Shown piece by piece: positions 34,979 to 42,971 of a stretch of 64,000 nt of DNA. The notes below the pieces were generated by a model. That model made no database searches. It was not told the DNA's origin and saw nothing but the letters and a program-made list of their open reading frames with translations. Every line of letters starts with the position of its first letter. Position 1 is the first letter of the stretch. The position numbers and the translations under genes are program-made. This DNA comes from Lacibacter luteus (GTDB lineage: Bacteria; Bacteroidota; Bacteroidia; Chitinophagales; Chitinophagaceae). The stretch covers positions 1,798,001 through 1,862,000 of the forward strand of contig NZ_SDHW01000001.1 in assembly GCF_004118265.1 (NCBI RefSeq), given 5' to 3'.

Positions 34979-35803
34979 ATGTTTTTTTTACAAGCCACAA
35001 CTTCCACTAACGTAACCTATGTGGTGTACTTCGGTACATTCGGGATGCTTCTGTTGGCTGTTGGCCTCATTGTTTTCATTGTTATTCATCAGCGAAAGGT
35101 TATTTACTTTCAGCTACGGATGAAAAAAATGCAGGAGGAGCAACAACAAATGATGCTTCAGGCATCTATTGAAAGTCAGGAAGAAGAACGCCAACGTATT
35201 GCAGCCGATTTACACGACGATGCCGGACCATTACTTGCTACAGTACGTCTTTATTTGAATGAAAATCTAATTCACCAGGATCAGGCAACACAATTGCAAA
35301 GTATCTATAATGCCAAGCAGATTATTGATGATACGATTCAGTTGATACGTAACATGTCACATAGCCTTATTCCTCCAACGTTGAAGAACTTTGGTTTGGA
35401 AAGTGCTGTAAATGACATGTTTCAAAAAATAAACGGAAGCGGATCCATTAGCGCAAGTGCACGTTTTCATGATTATAAGCGACGTTTAAAACTTGATTAC
35501 GAACTGTCAATTTTCCGTGTGTTGCAGGAGTTAGTAAATAATACCATTAAACACAGTCATTCCAGTTTCATCCATTTAACTCAAAATAAAACGGATCAGT
35601 ATATATATATTCGTATCCATCACGATGGAGAAGGACTTACTCAAACAGAGTACGAAAAGTTAAGAGATACGCCCCAGGGAATGGGATTGAAAAATATATT
35701 CAGCAGGGTAAAAATCCTTAACTCCAAAATCCTTTTTGAAAAAGACCCCTCTAATACATACTATAAGGTTACTATTGAGATTCCAATTGAGGCAATGTTG
35801 TAA
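34979..35803 (+). CDS. Sensor histidine kinase, NarX-type (HisKA_3)
   Basis: 274 residues, short. A single membrane helix (residues about 16-38) leads to a coiled-coil linker rich in Gln/Glu/Met (MKKMQEEQQQMMLQASIESQEEE), then the HisKA_3 dimerisation domain with the phospho-acceptor His in IAADLHDDAGPLLATVR (about residue 79), and an ATPase domain with N-box VLQELVNNTIKHSHS and G2 box GMGLKNIFSRV; no D-box of classical type is obvious. There is no periplasmic sensor domain of its own, so sensing must come from a partner, likely the preceding membrane protein. Regulator C follows 35 bases later. Confidence 0.92.
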   Translation: MFFLQATTSTNVTYVVYFGTFGMLLLAVGLIVFIVIHQRKVIYFQLRMKKMQEEQQQMMLQASIESQEEERQRIAADLHDDAGPLLATVRLYLNENLIHQDQATQLQSIYNAKQIIDDTIQLIRNMSHSLIPPTLKNFGLESAVNDMFQKINGSGSISASARFHDYKRRLKLDYELSIFRVLQELVNNTIKHSHSSFIHLTQNKTDQYIYIRIHHDGEGLTQTEYEKLRDTPQGMGLKNIFSRVKILNSKILFEKDPSNTYYKVTIEIPIEAML

Positions 35804-35838
35804 CTTGAGAAAACAGTAACTTTACAATTGTTGATAAT

Positions 35839-36489
35839 ATGAGCCAGATAAAAGTAGCTATCGCAGACGATCATCAAATCTTCCGGAAAGGCGTAATTCT
35901 TTCCCTTCGTGCGTATACTAATTTAAAGTTTGTACTTGAAGCTGAAAATGGCGACGAGTTGCTTGCAGGTTTAGCTGAAGCAGAACCTGATGTAATTCTT
36001 ATGGATTTACGGATGCCCGGCAAGGATGGAATTGAAACAACCAAAGCGGTAAACAAGCTTTATCCCAATATGCATGTATTGGTGTTAACGATGTATGAAG
36101 ACGAACGTTTTGTAACACATCTGATGGAAAACGGAGCGAATGGATATTTACTTAAAAGCTCCGACCCTTCGGAGATCAAAAAAGCTATTCTGGAAGTGTA
36201 TACAAAAGGATATTATCTCAACAACTTTGTAAATCGCATTCTCCTCAAAAAATCACACAACAAGGTTAAATCAATTCCAACACTTAACAGCGAAATTCAA
36301 ATCTCTGATAAAGAGAAACAGGTTATTCGTCTTTTATGTATGGAATACACAGCTCAGGAAATTGCCAAAGAAATGGAAATCAGTGCACGTACTGTTGAGG
36401 CAATTAAAGATCGCCTGATGGAACGTTTTGGTGTAAAGAACTCTGTTGGCCTGGTTTTCTTTGCAATGAAAAACTCATTGATCGATTAA
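35839..36489 (+). CDS. NarL/LuxR-type response regulator C
   Basis: 216 residues. Receiver: VAIADDHQIFRKGVI, VILMDLRMPGKDG with the phospho-acceptor Asp, VLVLTMYEDER, NGYLLKSSD. LuxR domain: ISDKEKQVIRLLCMEYTAQEIAKEMEISARTVEAIKDRLMERFG. It is the genetic partner of the kinase directly upstream. Overall layout and the AIADDH..F..G start resemble regulators A and B, indicating expansion by duplication. Its end overlaps the convergent next gene by four bases, and no terminator is visible. Confidence 0.93.
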   Translation: MSQIKVAIADDHQIFRKGVILSLRAYTNLKFVLEAENGDELLAGLAEAEPDVILMDLRMPGKDGIETTKAVNKLYPNMHVLVLTMYEDERFVTHLMENGANGYLLKSSDPSEIKKAILEVYTKGYYLNNFVNRILLKKSHNKVKSIPTLNSEIQISDKEKQVIRLLCMEYTAQEIAKEMEISARTVEAIKDRLMERFGVKNSVGLVFFAMKNSLID

Positions 36490-37235
36490 GCTTTTAGCAA
36501 TTCTGTTTTAATGTAGCTGTATCGAAGTGCTTCATTTAGGAACCTTCGCATAAATGTTGCAAGTTGTGGATTTATAGTTGCAAGTAGTTCCAAATCGGAC
36601 ATGCCCATGTTATAAGCCGCTTCAATCGCCGCAGCATCATTTCCTAACTCAATAATTGTATTTTCATCTCCAGATAATCTGTCCTCCGGCAAATCTTTAA
36701 AATCGTCGAGCAGTAAAATAGGGCGTGCAAGGGAATACCAGTATGGTAAAAATTGATTTATCCACTCATCGGTTAAATCAATATCTACTAACGTAAATAA
36801 AAAGCTGTCCGATCTTGCTAAAGCTTTATGTTTAGTTTCGAATGTAAAGAACGATGCCTGCTTACCGGCAAACACAGCAAACAAATCTGCGGCCAACTTT
36901 GGTTGTTTTATTTTATCCTTCAGTAAAGTTTTACAGCCAACCAGAAAATTTTCAAACGATATTTCTTCATTCTCATAGAGCTTCAACAGGTGAAAGCCTT
37001 GCTCCATTAAAGACACATGTTCATCCTGCAGTAATAAATCCAATGATACTCCGCATTTATGTACCAGGTCAAAGATCATTGGAATCGTAAGAAATCCAAA
37101 ACCAGACGAAATATAAATGCGTTTATTTTTCCAAAAAAGGTTGTTGTCGGGAACCTTTCTTTCGTTTGCGAAGTAATTAGCAATTACGCTATTTATTCCC
37201 AGCTCCTGCTCCAGCTTTCGAGACGTTATGACCAT
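36486..37235 (-). CDS. Hypothetical helical protein in the coaBC operon
   Basis: 249 residues from the ATG at 37235, which overlaps the previous gene by 47 bases. No family is recognised with confidence. The sequence looks wholly helical, without signal peptide or clear membrane span. An acidic cluster near residue 177 (LLLDDFKDLPEDRLSGDENT) loosely recalls the Asp-rich metal sites of class I isoprenoid enzymes, but no second Asp-rich motif is seen, so this is only a resemblance. It is last in an overlapping unit with coaBC, the porD-like gene and a DUF4296 lipoprotein gene. The start is uncertain; shorter forms are possible. Confidence 0.6.
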   Translation of the reverse strand: MVITSRKLEQELGINSVIANYFANERKVPDNNLFWKNKRIYISSGFGFLTIPMIFDLVHKCGVSLDLLLQDEHVSLMEQGFHLLKLYENEEISFENFLVGCKTLLKDKIKQPKLAADLFAVFAGKQASFFTFETKHKALARSDSFLFTLVDIDLTDEWINQFLPYWYSLARPILLLDDFKDLPEDRLSGDENTIIELGNDAAAIEAAYNMGMSDLELLATINPQLATFMRRFLNEALRYSYIKTELLKA

Positions 37236-37605
37236 TGGGTTTAGGTTTTGATGTATCGGCAGACAGACGTTCACTTTTACGAGAAAGTTGTGCAGATACA
37301 GAGTCTGTAACAACTTTCAGCAGATCGGGCCGGCTTAAATAATAATTATAGCTAACCATAAATTGATTTTTGGTTACGCCATGCATTTCAAAAACTTTTA
37401 AAAAGTAGACAGCATTTGCATCGGGAATTTTAACGCCGGTATCTTTAAACGACTGCTCTGTACTTAAGGCATCCGCAATAACAATATCTTTTAAAACAGC
37501 CTGAAACTTTTGCTCACCTAAAACATTGGAGGGCACTTTCCCCTTACCCGAACACGCAAATAAAAAAACAGCTACACATAAAATAACAACTTGCTTCAAC
37601 CTCAT
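37189..37605 (-). CDS. DUF4296 lipoprotein
   Basis: 138 residues. Lipoprotein signal VVILCVAVFLFACSGKG with the lipidated Cys near residue 18. The DUF4296 domain follows: FQAVLKDIVIADALSTEQSF and DANAVYFLKVFEMHGVTKNQFMVSYNYYLSRPDLL. The C-terminal 30 residues (RLSADTSKPKPNGHNVSKAG) are low-complexity and probably flexible. The domain is of unknown function and frequent in Bacteroidetes outer-envelope proteins. Its ATG overlaps the stop of the porD-like gene (ATGA), and its end overlaps the next gene by 47 bases. Confidence 0.85.
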   Translation of the reverse strand: MRLKQVVILCVAVFLFACSGKGKVPSNVLGEQKFQAVLKDIVIADALSTEQSFKDTGVKIPDANAVYFLKVFEMHGVTKNQFMVSYNYYLSRPDLLKVVTDSVSAQLSRKSERLSADTSKPKPNGHNVSKAGAGAGNK

Positions 37606-38525
37606 TTCAACTCCTGTTTGTATTTGTTTGAATTTGTAATATCAAGCCTGCTCAATATTTCAACAACTCTCGTTTTATCCTGCTGCGGTGCCTTACGAAA
37701 AAGGTTGATTAACTCATCCGCTTTGCCGAGCATAAAAAACTGGACAACCATCAGGTTGGGAGTTTCCCTATTCAAGTTATCAAGATATAAGAGCGCATTG
37801 AGTACTTCCAATCTCGCAGCAGCTTCATCTTCATAAAGTTTATCAAACCCTTTGCGATAGTAAGTATAATAAACATCATGAATGGTGGCGTACCTGTTAT
37901 TAATTAAATTCTCAGTTAACCAATAACGATTACGATTATTACTTTCGAACGACTTCCAACCTGATATTTTACTTGCTTCGGGAGCATTGTTTACAATGTT
38001 CAACGCTTTTTGAAAATAAGGATCTCCACCTCTGGTAGAAAAAGAAGTATAATCGAACCCGATAATGATATATGCATAATATGCCATTACTGCAGATAAG
38101 TTCGAAGCTAATGGATCAGCTCCTGAAATTCTGTTATCATTAAATTCAACTGGCTGCGATTCAACATATTTAAAGTCGAGACTTGCATCTTTAAAATTAA
38201 TTAACGGCGACACATAAGAACTTGCATAAACGGGACGTGCTGCCTGTATGGTGATGCTTGCATTATAAACATTTGGCTCAACCATCGATTCCAGGTTAAT
38301 TAAAAACTGGCAATTAATTTTCTCAGCAGACTTAAAATTATCCTGCGACCATTTACGGTTATTCAAAAAATTTGTAAGCACAGTTTCCAGTGTACGAAAA
38401 ATTTTGCGATCAACAGTAGAAGGCATTTGATTATCTATAACACGAACCCTTGCATTCAGTTCTTGTGCCTGCAAACAAAAAACAAAGCAAGTGCAAATAA
38501 TTGCAGCAAGCAATTTCTTAAACAT
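37602..38525 (-). CDS. DUF4835 / PorD-like type IX secretion-associated protein
   Basis: 307 residues. Signal peptide MFKKLLAAIICTCFVFCLQAQ, then ELNARVRVIDNQMPSTVDRKIFRTLETVLTNFLNNRKW, INCQFLINLESM, and DPLASNLSAVMAYYAYIIIGFDYTSFSTRGGDPYFQKALNIVNNA, the pattern of DUF4835 proteins, which are associated with the type IX system (PorD). A periplasmic or outer-membrane location is expected. Its start overlaps the coaBC stop by eight bases, so expression is coupled to coenzyme A synthesis genes, an arrangement also known in related genomes. ATG 38525 directly precedes the signal peptide. Confidence 0.85.
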   Translation of the reverse strand: MFKKLLAAIICTCFVFCLQAQELNARVRVIDNQMPSTVDRKIFRTLETVLTNFLNNRKWSQDNFKSAEKINCQFLINLESMVEPNVYNASITIQAARPVYASSYVSPLINFKDASLDFKYVESQPVEFNDNRISGADPLASNLSAVMAYYAYIIIGFDYTSFSTRGGDPYFQKALNIVNNAPEASKISGWKSFESNNRNRYWLTENLINNRYATIHDVYYTYYRKGFDKLYEDEAAARLEVLNALLYLDNLNRETPNLMVVQFFMLGKADELINLFRKAPQQDKTRVVEILSRLDITNSNKYKQELK

Positions 38526-39717
38526 GTATAAATTGTTTAATTGTATCAACAATATCTTTAGCTACTTCTGTTTTACTCTTTACAGAAAACGCATATTCCT
38601 GTTTATTCTTATCGAAAATTGTGATTTTATTCGTGTCTTTACCAAACCCAGCACCCTGATCGTTTAATGAATTGAGAACAATCATATCTGCGTTTTTAGA
38701 CTCAAGCTTATTTAGAGCATACTCTTTTTCGTTTTGTGTTTCTAATGCAAAGCCCACAAGCAACTGCTCTTTGTTTTTTATTGAGCCTAAATATGCCAGG
38801 ATATCTTTTGTACGTTTAAGCTCCACCTGCAAGTCTGTATCGCTCTTCTTTATTTTTTCTTTCTCAATTGTTACAGGCGTATAATCTGCCACGGCTGCAG
38901 ACATTATTGCTATTTGGCAAGATGGGAACAAACTCGCACACGCATTAAACATCTCCTCTGCACTTGTAACCTTTGTAACATTTATACCTGAAGATTTCAC
39001 TATTTGCGATGATGGCCCCAGCACAAGTTCCACTCTTGCACCTCTTTTGGCCAATTCCTCAGCTAAAGCTACCCCCATCTTACCACTTGAGTTGTTGCCG
39101 ATAAAACGAACCGGATCAATAGCTTCATAAGTTGGACCGGCAGTTATTAAAACCGTCTTACCGGAGAATTCATTTTGTTGAAAAAAAAACTGCTGAATAG
39201 AATTAAGTATTGCATCGGGCTCTGCCATTCGTCCTTCTCCTACCAGGCCACTTGCAAGTTCGCCGGCAGCAACAGGTATAACAATGTTTCCGAATGATTT
39301 AAGAGACGCTATGTTGTTTTTCGTTGCAGGGTGCTTCCACATATCTTCATCCATTGCAGGGGCAACCATAACCGGACAAGTAGCAGAAAGGTATACCGCA
39401 AGCAATAAATTGTCGCACATACCTGTAGCCATTTTTGCTAAGGTATTGCAGCTTAGAGGAGCTATCAGCATCAAATCAGCCCACCTGCCTAATTCAACAT
39501 GATTTGTCCAGCTATTTTCCTCAAACAAGTCCACCACAACTTTGTTTTTAGAGAGTGTTGAAAGTACTAATGGTGAAACAAAATCTTTAGCTGCGGGAGT
39601 AAGCATCACTTTTACATCAGCACCTTCCTTTATCAAAAGCCGAACTAATAAAATTGATTTATACGCTGCAATGCTTCCACTAATACCTAATACTATTTTC
39701 TTGCCTGCTAAACTCAT
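38518..39717 (-). CDS. coaBC: Bifunctional phosphopantothenoylcysteine decarboxylase / phosphopantothenate-cysteine ligase
   Basis: 399 residues. CoaC half: KIVLGISGSIAAYKSILLVRLL (FMN site), WTNHVELGRWADLMLIAPLSCNTLAKMATG with the active His, and APAMDEDMWKHPAT. CoaB half from about 185: VLITAGPTYEAIDPVRFIGNNSSGKMG and MSAAVADYTPVTIEKEKIKK with the catalytic Lys. It makes 4'-phosphopantetheine from phosphopantothenate, Cys and CTP. The motif usually holding the CoaC catalytic Cys reads ELASGLVGEGRMAEP, with Ser instead of Cys; the substitution may be common in the phylum. First gene of an overlapping operon. Confidence 0.92.
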   Translation of the reverse strand: MSLAGKKIVLGISGSIAAYKSILLVRLLIKEGADVKVMLTPAAKDFVSPLVLSTLSKNKVVVDLFEENSWTNHVELGRWADLMLIAPLSCNTLAKMATGMCDNLLLAVYLSATCPVMVAPAMDEDMWKHPATKNNIASLKSFGNIVIPVAAGELASGLVGEGRMAEPDAILNSIQQFFFQQNEFSGKTVLITAGPTYEAIDPVRFIGNNSSGKMGVALAEELAKRGARVELVLGPSSQIVKSSGINVTKVTSAEEMFNACASLFPSCQIAIMSAAVADYTPVTIEKEKIKKSDTDLQVELKRTKDILAYLGSIKNKEQLLVGFALETQNEKEYALNKLESKNADMIVLNSLNDQGAGFGKDTNKITIFDKNKQEYAFSVKSKTEVAKDIVDTIKQFIHV

Positions 39718-39749
39718 TTGTTATTGAAAATAGAGTAAAATGTTCAATT

Positions 39750-39787
39750 AAAAAACAGTAATGGCGGTCGAGCTCGACCGCCATTAC
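39750..39787 (-). terminator. Terminator after rpoZ built on a perfect 30-bp palindrome
   Basis: Plus-strand 39758-39787 reads gtaatggcggtcgag followed directly by its reverse complement; on the minus strand it ends in TGTTTTTTAA. It separates the bamD-rpoZ transcript from coaBC. Confidence 0.85.
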
Positions 39788-39807
39788 AAATCTTGTATGC
39801 TACTCTC

Positions 39808-40149
39808 TTAAGAGAATAAATCATTCTCAGCTCTGCGATGATATACTTTATCATCAACAAATTCCTGTGTAGCCAATAAAGCAGGGTTTGGCATTCTTTC
39901 GTATGCTTTTGATATTTCAATCTGCTCTTTGTTTTCGTGAATTTCTTCGAGGCTATCGGTATGGCTCGCAAACTCTTCCAGCTTATTATGCAATTCTTCT
40001 TTCAAAGAAATATTGATCTGGTTTGCACGTTTGGCAATAACAGCAATAGACTCGTACAAGTTGCCTGTTTTAGCCTTTAAGTCAGCCACATTCTTTGTTT
40101 CTACAACATTGCTTGTGTTAGCGCTAACTTTTCGTATTAGTCTGCTCAT
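39808..40149 (-). CDS. rpoZ: DNA-directed RNA polymerase subunit omega (Bacteroidetes form)
   Basis: 113 residues. TGNLYESIAVIAKRANQINISLKEELHNKLEEFAS is the omega core (the N.YE...I...RA..I pattern that in other phyla reads NRYELVLVAAKRARQL). The C-terminal 40 residues, ending RRAENDLFS, are longer than in Proteobacteria, as is usual in this phylum. Omega helps fold and hold the beta-prime subunit. The start overlaps the end of bamD by 26 bases, so it is translated from the same message, and a strong terminator follows. Confidence 0.87.
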   Translation of the reverse strand: MSRLIRKVSANTSNVVETKNVADLKAKTGNLYESIAVIAKRANQINISLKEELHNKLEEFASHTDSLEEIHENKEQIEISKAYERMPNPALLATQEFVDDKVYHRRAENDLFS

Positions 40150-40954
40150 TTTTATTTGATTTTATATTATTTGATGATTGAATGAAATATTTTTCAGCGT
40201 CTTTTGTAAGCTTGCTTTCAGGAAAACGATCAACAAAATCGTAATATTCTTCTATTACTTTCTGATAACGCTCTTTCTGTTTTTCCTCTATACTCATTTG
40301 CGCATACTGAAAGTATGATTTAATGATCATGAGCTTATATTCATCCCCTTTTTTTGATGCAGGATAATTATTAAGCAAATTGGTAAATGTTATTGCTGCA
40401 GCTCTGTAAGATGAAACATTATAATATAATTCCGCACTTTTGTATTCTTTAAGCTCCAGCTTATCAAAGCATTCATCAATGATTTTTCTTGCTTCTTCTG
40501 CCTTAGGCGATTCAGGATAATTACTCAAATGAGTACGCATTGCCCCAATAGCTTTTTCAGTTGCAGTTTGTTCTAACTCTACTCGTGGCGACTGCTTGTA
40601 ATAACAATAAGCACGCATATAATCAACTTCTGCCGCCCTCGAGCTTTTAGGGAATACTTCTAAAAATCCTTTGTACAGATTTTCTGCACTCATATAATCT
40701 TTCTGATTGAACGCACAGTAGGCATACTTATAATAAAGATCTTCAAATCTCGGATCGTTTCGCAACAACGGAAACAGATCTTCGTAAATAACCTGAGCCT
40801 TACTGAATTTTTTATTGGCATAATACTGTTCTGCCATACCCAGTTTGTACTCCACATCTTTACTCTTGAGGATTTTTGTAATTGTTTTCTTATTACATCC
40901 TGCAAATGAGCCTGCAACGATTACCAGAAATAAAAAACGAATGATCAAATTCAT
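40124..40954 (-). CDS. bamD: Outer membrane assembly lipoprotein BamD
   Basis: 276 residues. Lipoprotein signal IIRFLFLVIVAGSFAGCNKK with the acylated Cys near residue 20. The tetratricopeptide repeats follow: KLGMAEQYYANKKFSKAQVIYEDLF, YKYAYCAFNQKDYMSAENLYKGFLEVFP, and EDYKLMIIKSYFQYAQ-like segments, matching BamD/ComL. BamD is an essential part of the BAM complex that inserts barrel proteins, in this organism including T9SS and SusC-type barrels. ATG 40954 starts the lipoprotein signal. TAACTTTG (40964-40971, minus strand), an exact -7 box, lies just before it, implying an almost leaderless message. Confidence 0.9.
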   Translation of the reverse strand: MNLIIRFLFLVIVAGSFAGCNKKTITKILKSKDVEYKLGMAEQYYANKKFSKAQVIYEDLFPLLRNDPRFEDLYYKYAYCAFNQKDYMSAENLYKGFLEVFPKSSRAAEVDYMRAYCYYKQSPRVELEQTATEKAIGAMRTHLSNYPESPKAEEARKIIDECFDKLELKEYKSAELYYNVSSYRAAAITFTNLLNNYPASKKGDEYKLMIIKSYFQYAQMSIEEKQKERYQKVIEEYYDFVDRFPESKLTKDAEKYFIQSSNNIKSNKNEQTNTKS

Positions 40955-41042
40955 AAAAGCCAGCAAAGTTAAGATTTTCGGGCAAATTAGGGCTAACCTT
41001 TTTCTGAATCAGAAAACGGCGGTTAATCTTTTCATAAAGAAA

Positions 41043-41067
41043 AGCCCCCCGGTGAAACCGAGGGGCT
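41043..41067 (-). terminator. Rho-independent terminator after the OmpA-like gene
   Basis: On the minus strand AGCCCC then TCGG, loop TTTCA, CCGG and GGGGCT followed by TTTTCTTT; one mismatch in the stem. Confidence 0.75.
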
Positions 41068-41090
41068 ATATAAGCAATTAGTCTGTACGA

Positions 41091-42785
41091 TTATTTCTTT
41101 TCAGCACGGAGCTCAACTACTGAAGGATCGCCTTCGTGGCAGTCGTACTGCGCTACTACACGATCAGCGCTGATACCTTGTACTTCTACCAGGTACTTAA
41201 CGATCGCATCAACACGCTTCTGACCTAATGCCTGACCAGATTTGCTCTTAGCAGCGCTACCGCAAACGATCAATTTACATTCAGGATTACCACGGAGAGA
41301 AGAAGCTACACTACCAACCAAAGCTTTTGCTTCAGCACTCAGGCTGCTTGAGCTACCACCGAAGTTGATGCTTGGGAGATCAACCAGGTTACAAGCTGGA
41401 GGAACAACTACTGGATTTTTACAGCATTCTGGATCTGGGCACTTACCAACACCATCAGCATCTACTGGCTGGCACTGAGTAGGAGTAATCAGTTCCTTGT
41501 CTTTACAATCAGGAACACCATCACCATCAGTATCACGAGCAACACCATGCGTATCAACAGGGCAACCTGCAGGAGTGTTAGGTTCGTTATCAAACTGATC
41601 TGTAACGCCATCGCCATCAGCATCGTCCAAAACAGGTTTTGGCATTTTCATGTGGCGAGGAGCATTCAATTCGTTGTAAGCATAGTCCAATGGGTTTAAC
41701 CACCAGAGAGGCTCAACTGACTTAGCACCAAGGCTATAGTTAAAGTTGATGTTTGTATAATGCCATGTATCGAAATCACGAGTAAGAGAAGCATCACCCA
41801 CAGCCCATTCTTGCCAACGCTGACCATCAAGTAAATCATCTTTTGTAGTTGTGAAAACTTCTTCAACACCGATGCTGAAACGTTTGCCAACTTTGAAAGC
41901 TAAACCAGCACCAACTTGAGCAACTGGTTTGAAAGTCATATCGAACAATTTAGGACGACGCAATTGGTGACCGTCAGCCTTGCTTTCGTATGTATTATCC
42001 ATGCCAGCTTTCAAATCACGACGAATTTGCTTTCTGTTTTTGAAAGATGGAGCATATGTTGCAGCAACAGTATTAAATAATGCCTCGTAAGGGGCGCCGC
42101 TTGCATTTAATGCGTTAGACTTAGTTTCATAAATCATACCGCCGATACCTGCTAAACCGTAGATAACGAAATTGGTTTTTGATTTATGGAAACGGATATT
42201 ATTTAAAGTAATAATACCTTGTAAAGCTAACTGATGAGACACTGTGCGGTAGTTATAATAAACCGCATCGATGTTGTTGTCAGTAATAGGCACATACAAA
42301 CTATTAGTTTGCAACTGCTTAGAACTTACCTGGTAAAGTTGACCAGACTGACCGCCGGGTAAACCTGGAGTTGTACCGCCATGCTTAATGTTTTGAGGGC
42401 CGTCGTATTTAGGACCCCAAGCTGGGTTTTTAGCATAGTTGTAAGCTGGTGTAAAGTTCATACCTTTTGCGATACCGCCGATGTACTGAACACGAGCTGA
42501 GAAAATGTAACCGAACGCTTTTCTAACATGCGCACCCCAACCAATTTGAGGGATTTTAGCGTATACGTCGCCTGAAATTAAAGAGTTACCAACACTTAAA
42601 CCAATTTCCCATTGGTTACGTGGTTTCGCAGGAAATGCGTTTTGGTTTTGTAAAAACTCGCTGTGTTGAGCTTGTCCTTTTTTAGGGATGAGAGAGGAGT
42701 CTTTCCAGTCGTAGCTTTGAGCAGAGACGTTTGTTAAAAAGAAACATAGGGCCCCCAGTAAAAGGGTGTACTTTTTGCTTGCCAT
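41091..42785 (-). CDS. Outer-membrane OmpA-family protein with thrombospondin type 3 repeats
   Basis: 564 residues. Signal peptide MASKKYTLLLGALCFFLTNVSAQ; an N-terminal barrel (about 55-355) with alternating strands such as NQWEIGLSVGNSLISGDVYA and SARVQYIGGIAKG; acidic TSP3 calcium repeats (about 370-440: DADGDGVTDQFDNEPNTPAGC, DTDGDGVPDCKD); then an OmpA-like C-terminal domain (about 460-560). The latter keeps the Arg of GQKRVDAIVKYL but replaces the usual GHTD with GSAAKS, losing the Asp expected to hold diaminopimelate. A perfect promoter lies upstream, suggesting abundant expression. Confidence 0.9.
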   Translation of the reverse strand: MASKKYTLLLGALCFFLTNVSAQSYDWKDSSLIPKKGQAQHSEFLQNQNAFPAKPRNQWEIGLSVGNSLISGDVYAKIPQIGWGAHVRKAFGYIFSARVQYIGGIAKGMNFTPAYNYAKNPAWGPKYDGPQNIKHGGTTPGLPGGQSGQLYQVSSKQLQTNSLYVPITDNNIDAVYYNYRTVSHQLALQGIITLNNIRFHKSKTNFVIYGLAGIGGMIYETKSNALNASGAPYEALFNTVAATYAPSFKNRKQIRRDLKAGMDNTYESKADGHQLRRPKLFDMTFKPVAQVGAGLAFKVGKRFSIGVEEVFTTTKDDLLDGQRWQEWAVGDASLTRDFDTWHYTNINFNYSLGAKSVEPLWWLNPLDYAYNELNAPRHMKMPKPVLDDADGDGVTDQFDNEPNTPAGCPVDTHGVARDTDGDGVPDCKDKELITPTQCQPVDADGVGKCPDPECCKNPVVVPPACNLVDLPSINFGGSSSSLSAEAKALVGSVASSLRGNPECKLIVCGSAAKSKSGQALGQKRVDAIVKYLVEVQGISADRVVAQYDCHEGDPSVVELRAEKK

Positions 42786-42826
42786 AGTTGTTGTAATTAA
42801 GTTTCGAAAATTCCTGATGATTAATG

Positions 42827-42857
42827 CAAAAATAGAGATCACAGCTTAAAAAGCAAA
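42827..42857 (-). promoter_or_regulatory. Consensus promoter for the OmpA-like gene
   Basis: On the minus strand TTTG (42857-42854), exactly 19 bases, then TATTTTTG (42834-42827): a full match to TTTG-N19-TAnnTTTG. The ATG is 41 bases further. Confidence 0.78.
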
Positions 42858-42936
42858 TTTTTTGCAATTTATTTACAATCAGTTAGTCGTATATGACCGC
42901 TTTCGATAAAGAAGTGCTGCTTTGAACTGATTTTTA

Positions 42937-42964
42937 TTGAAAAAAAGGCAATTACCGTAATTTG
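42937..42964 (+). promoter_or_regulatory. Near-consensus promoter for the polyprenyl synthase gene
   Basis: TTG (42937-42939), 18 bases, then TAATTTG (42958-42964), one base short of TAnnTTTG. The ATG at 42972 is only eight bases further, so the message may be nearly leaderless. Confidence 0.4.
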
Positions 42965-42971
42965 CCGCATC

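Noticed and set aside
39758-39787. 30-bp perfect palindrome as a regulator or attachment site
   Set aside because: On the minus strand it is followed by a T run directly after rpoZ, so an ordinary terminator explains it.
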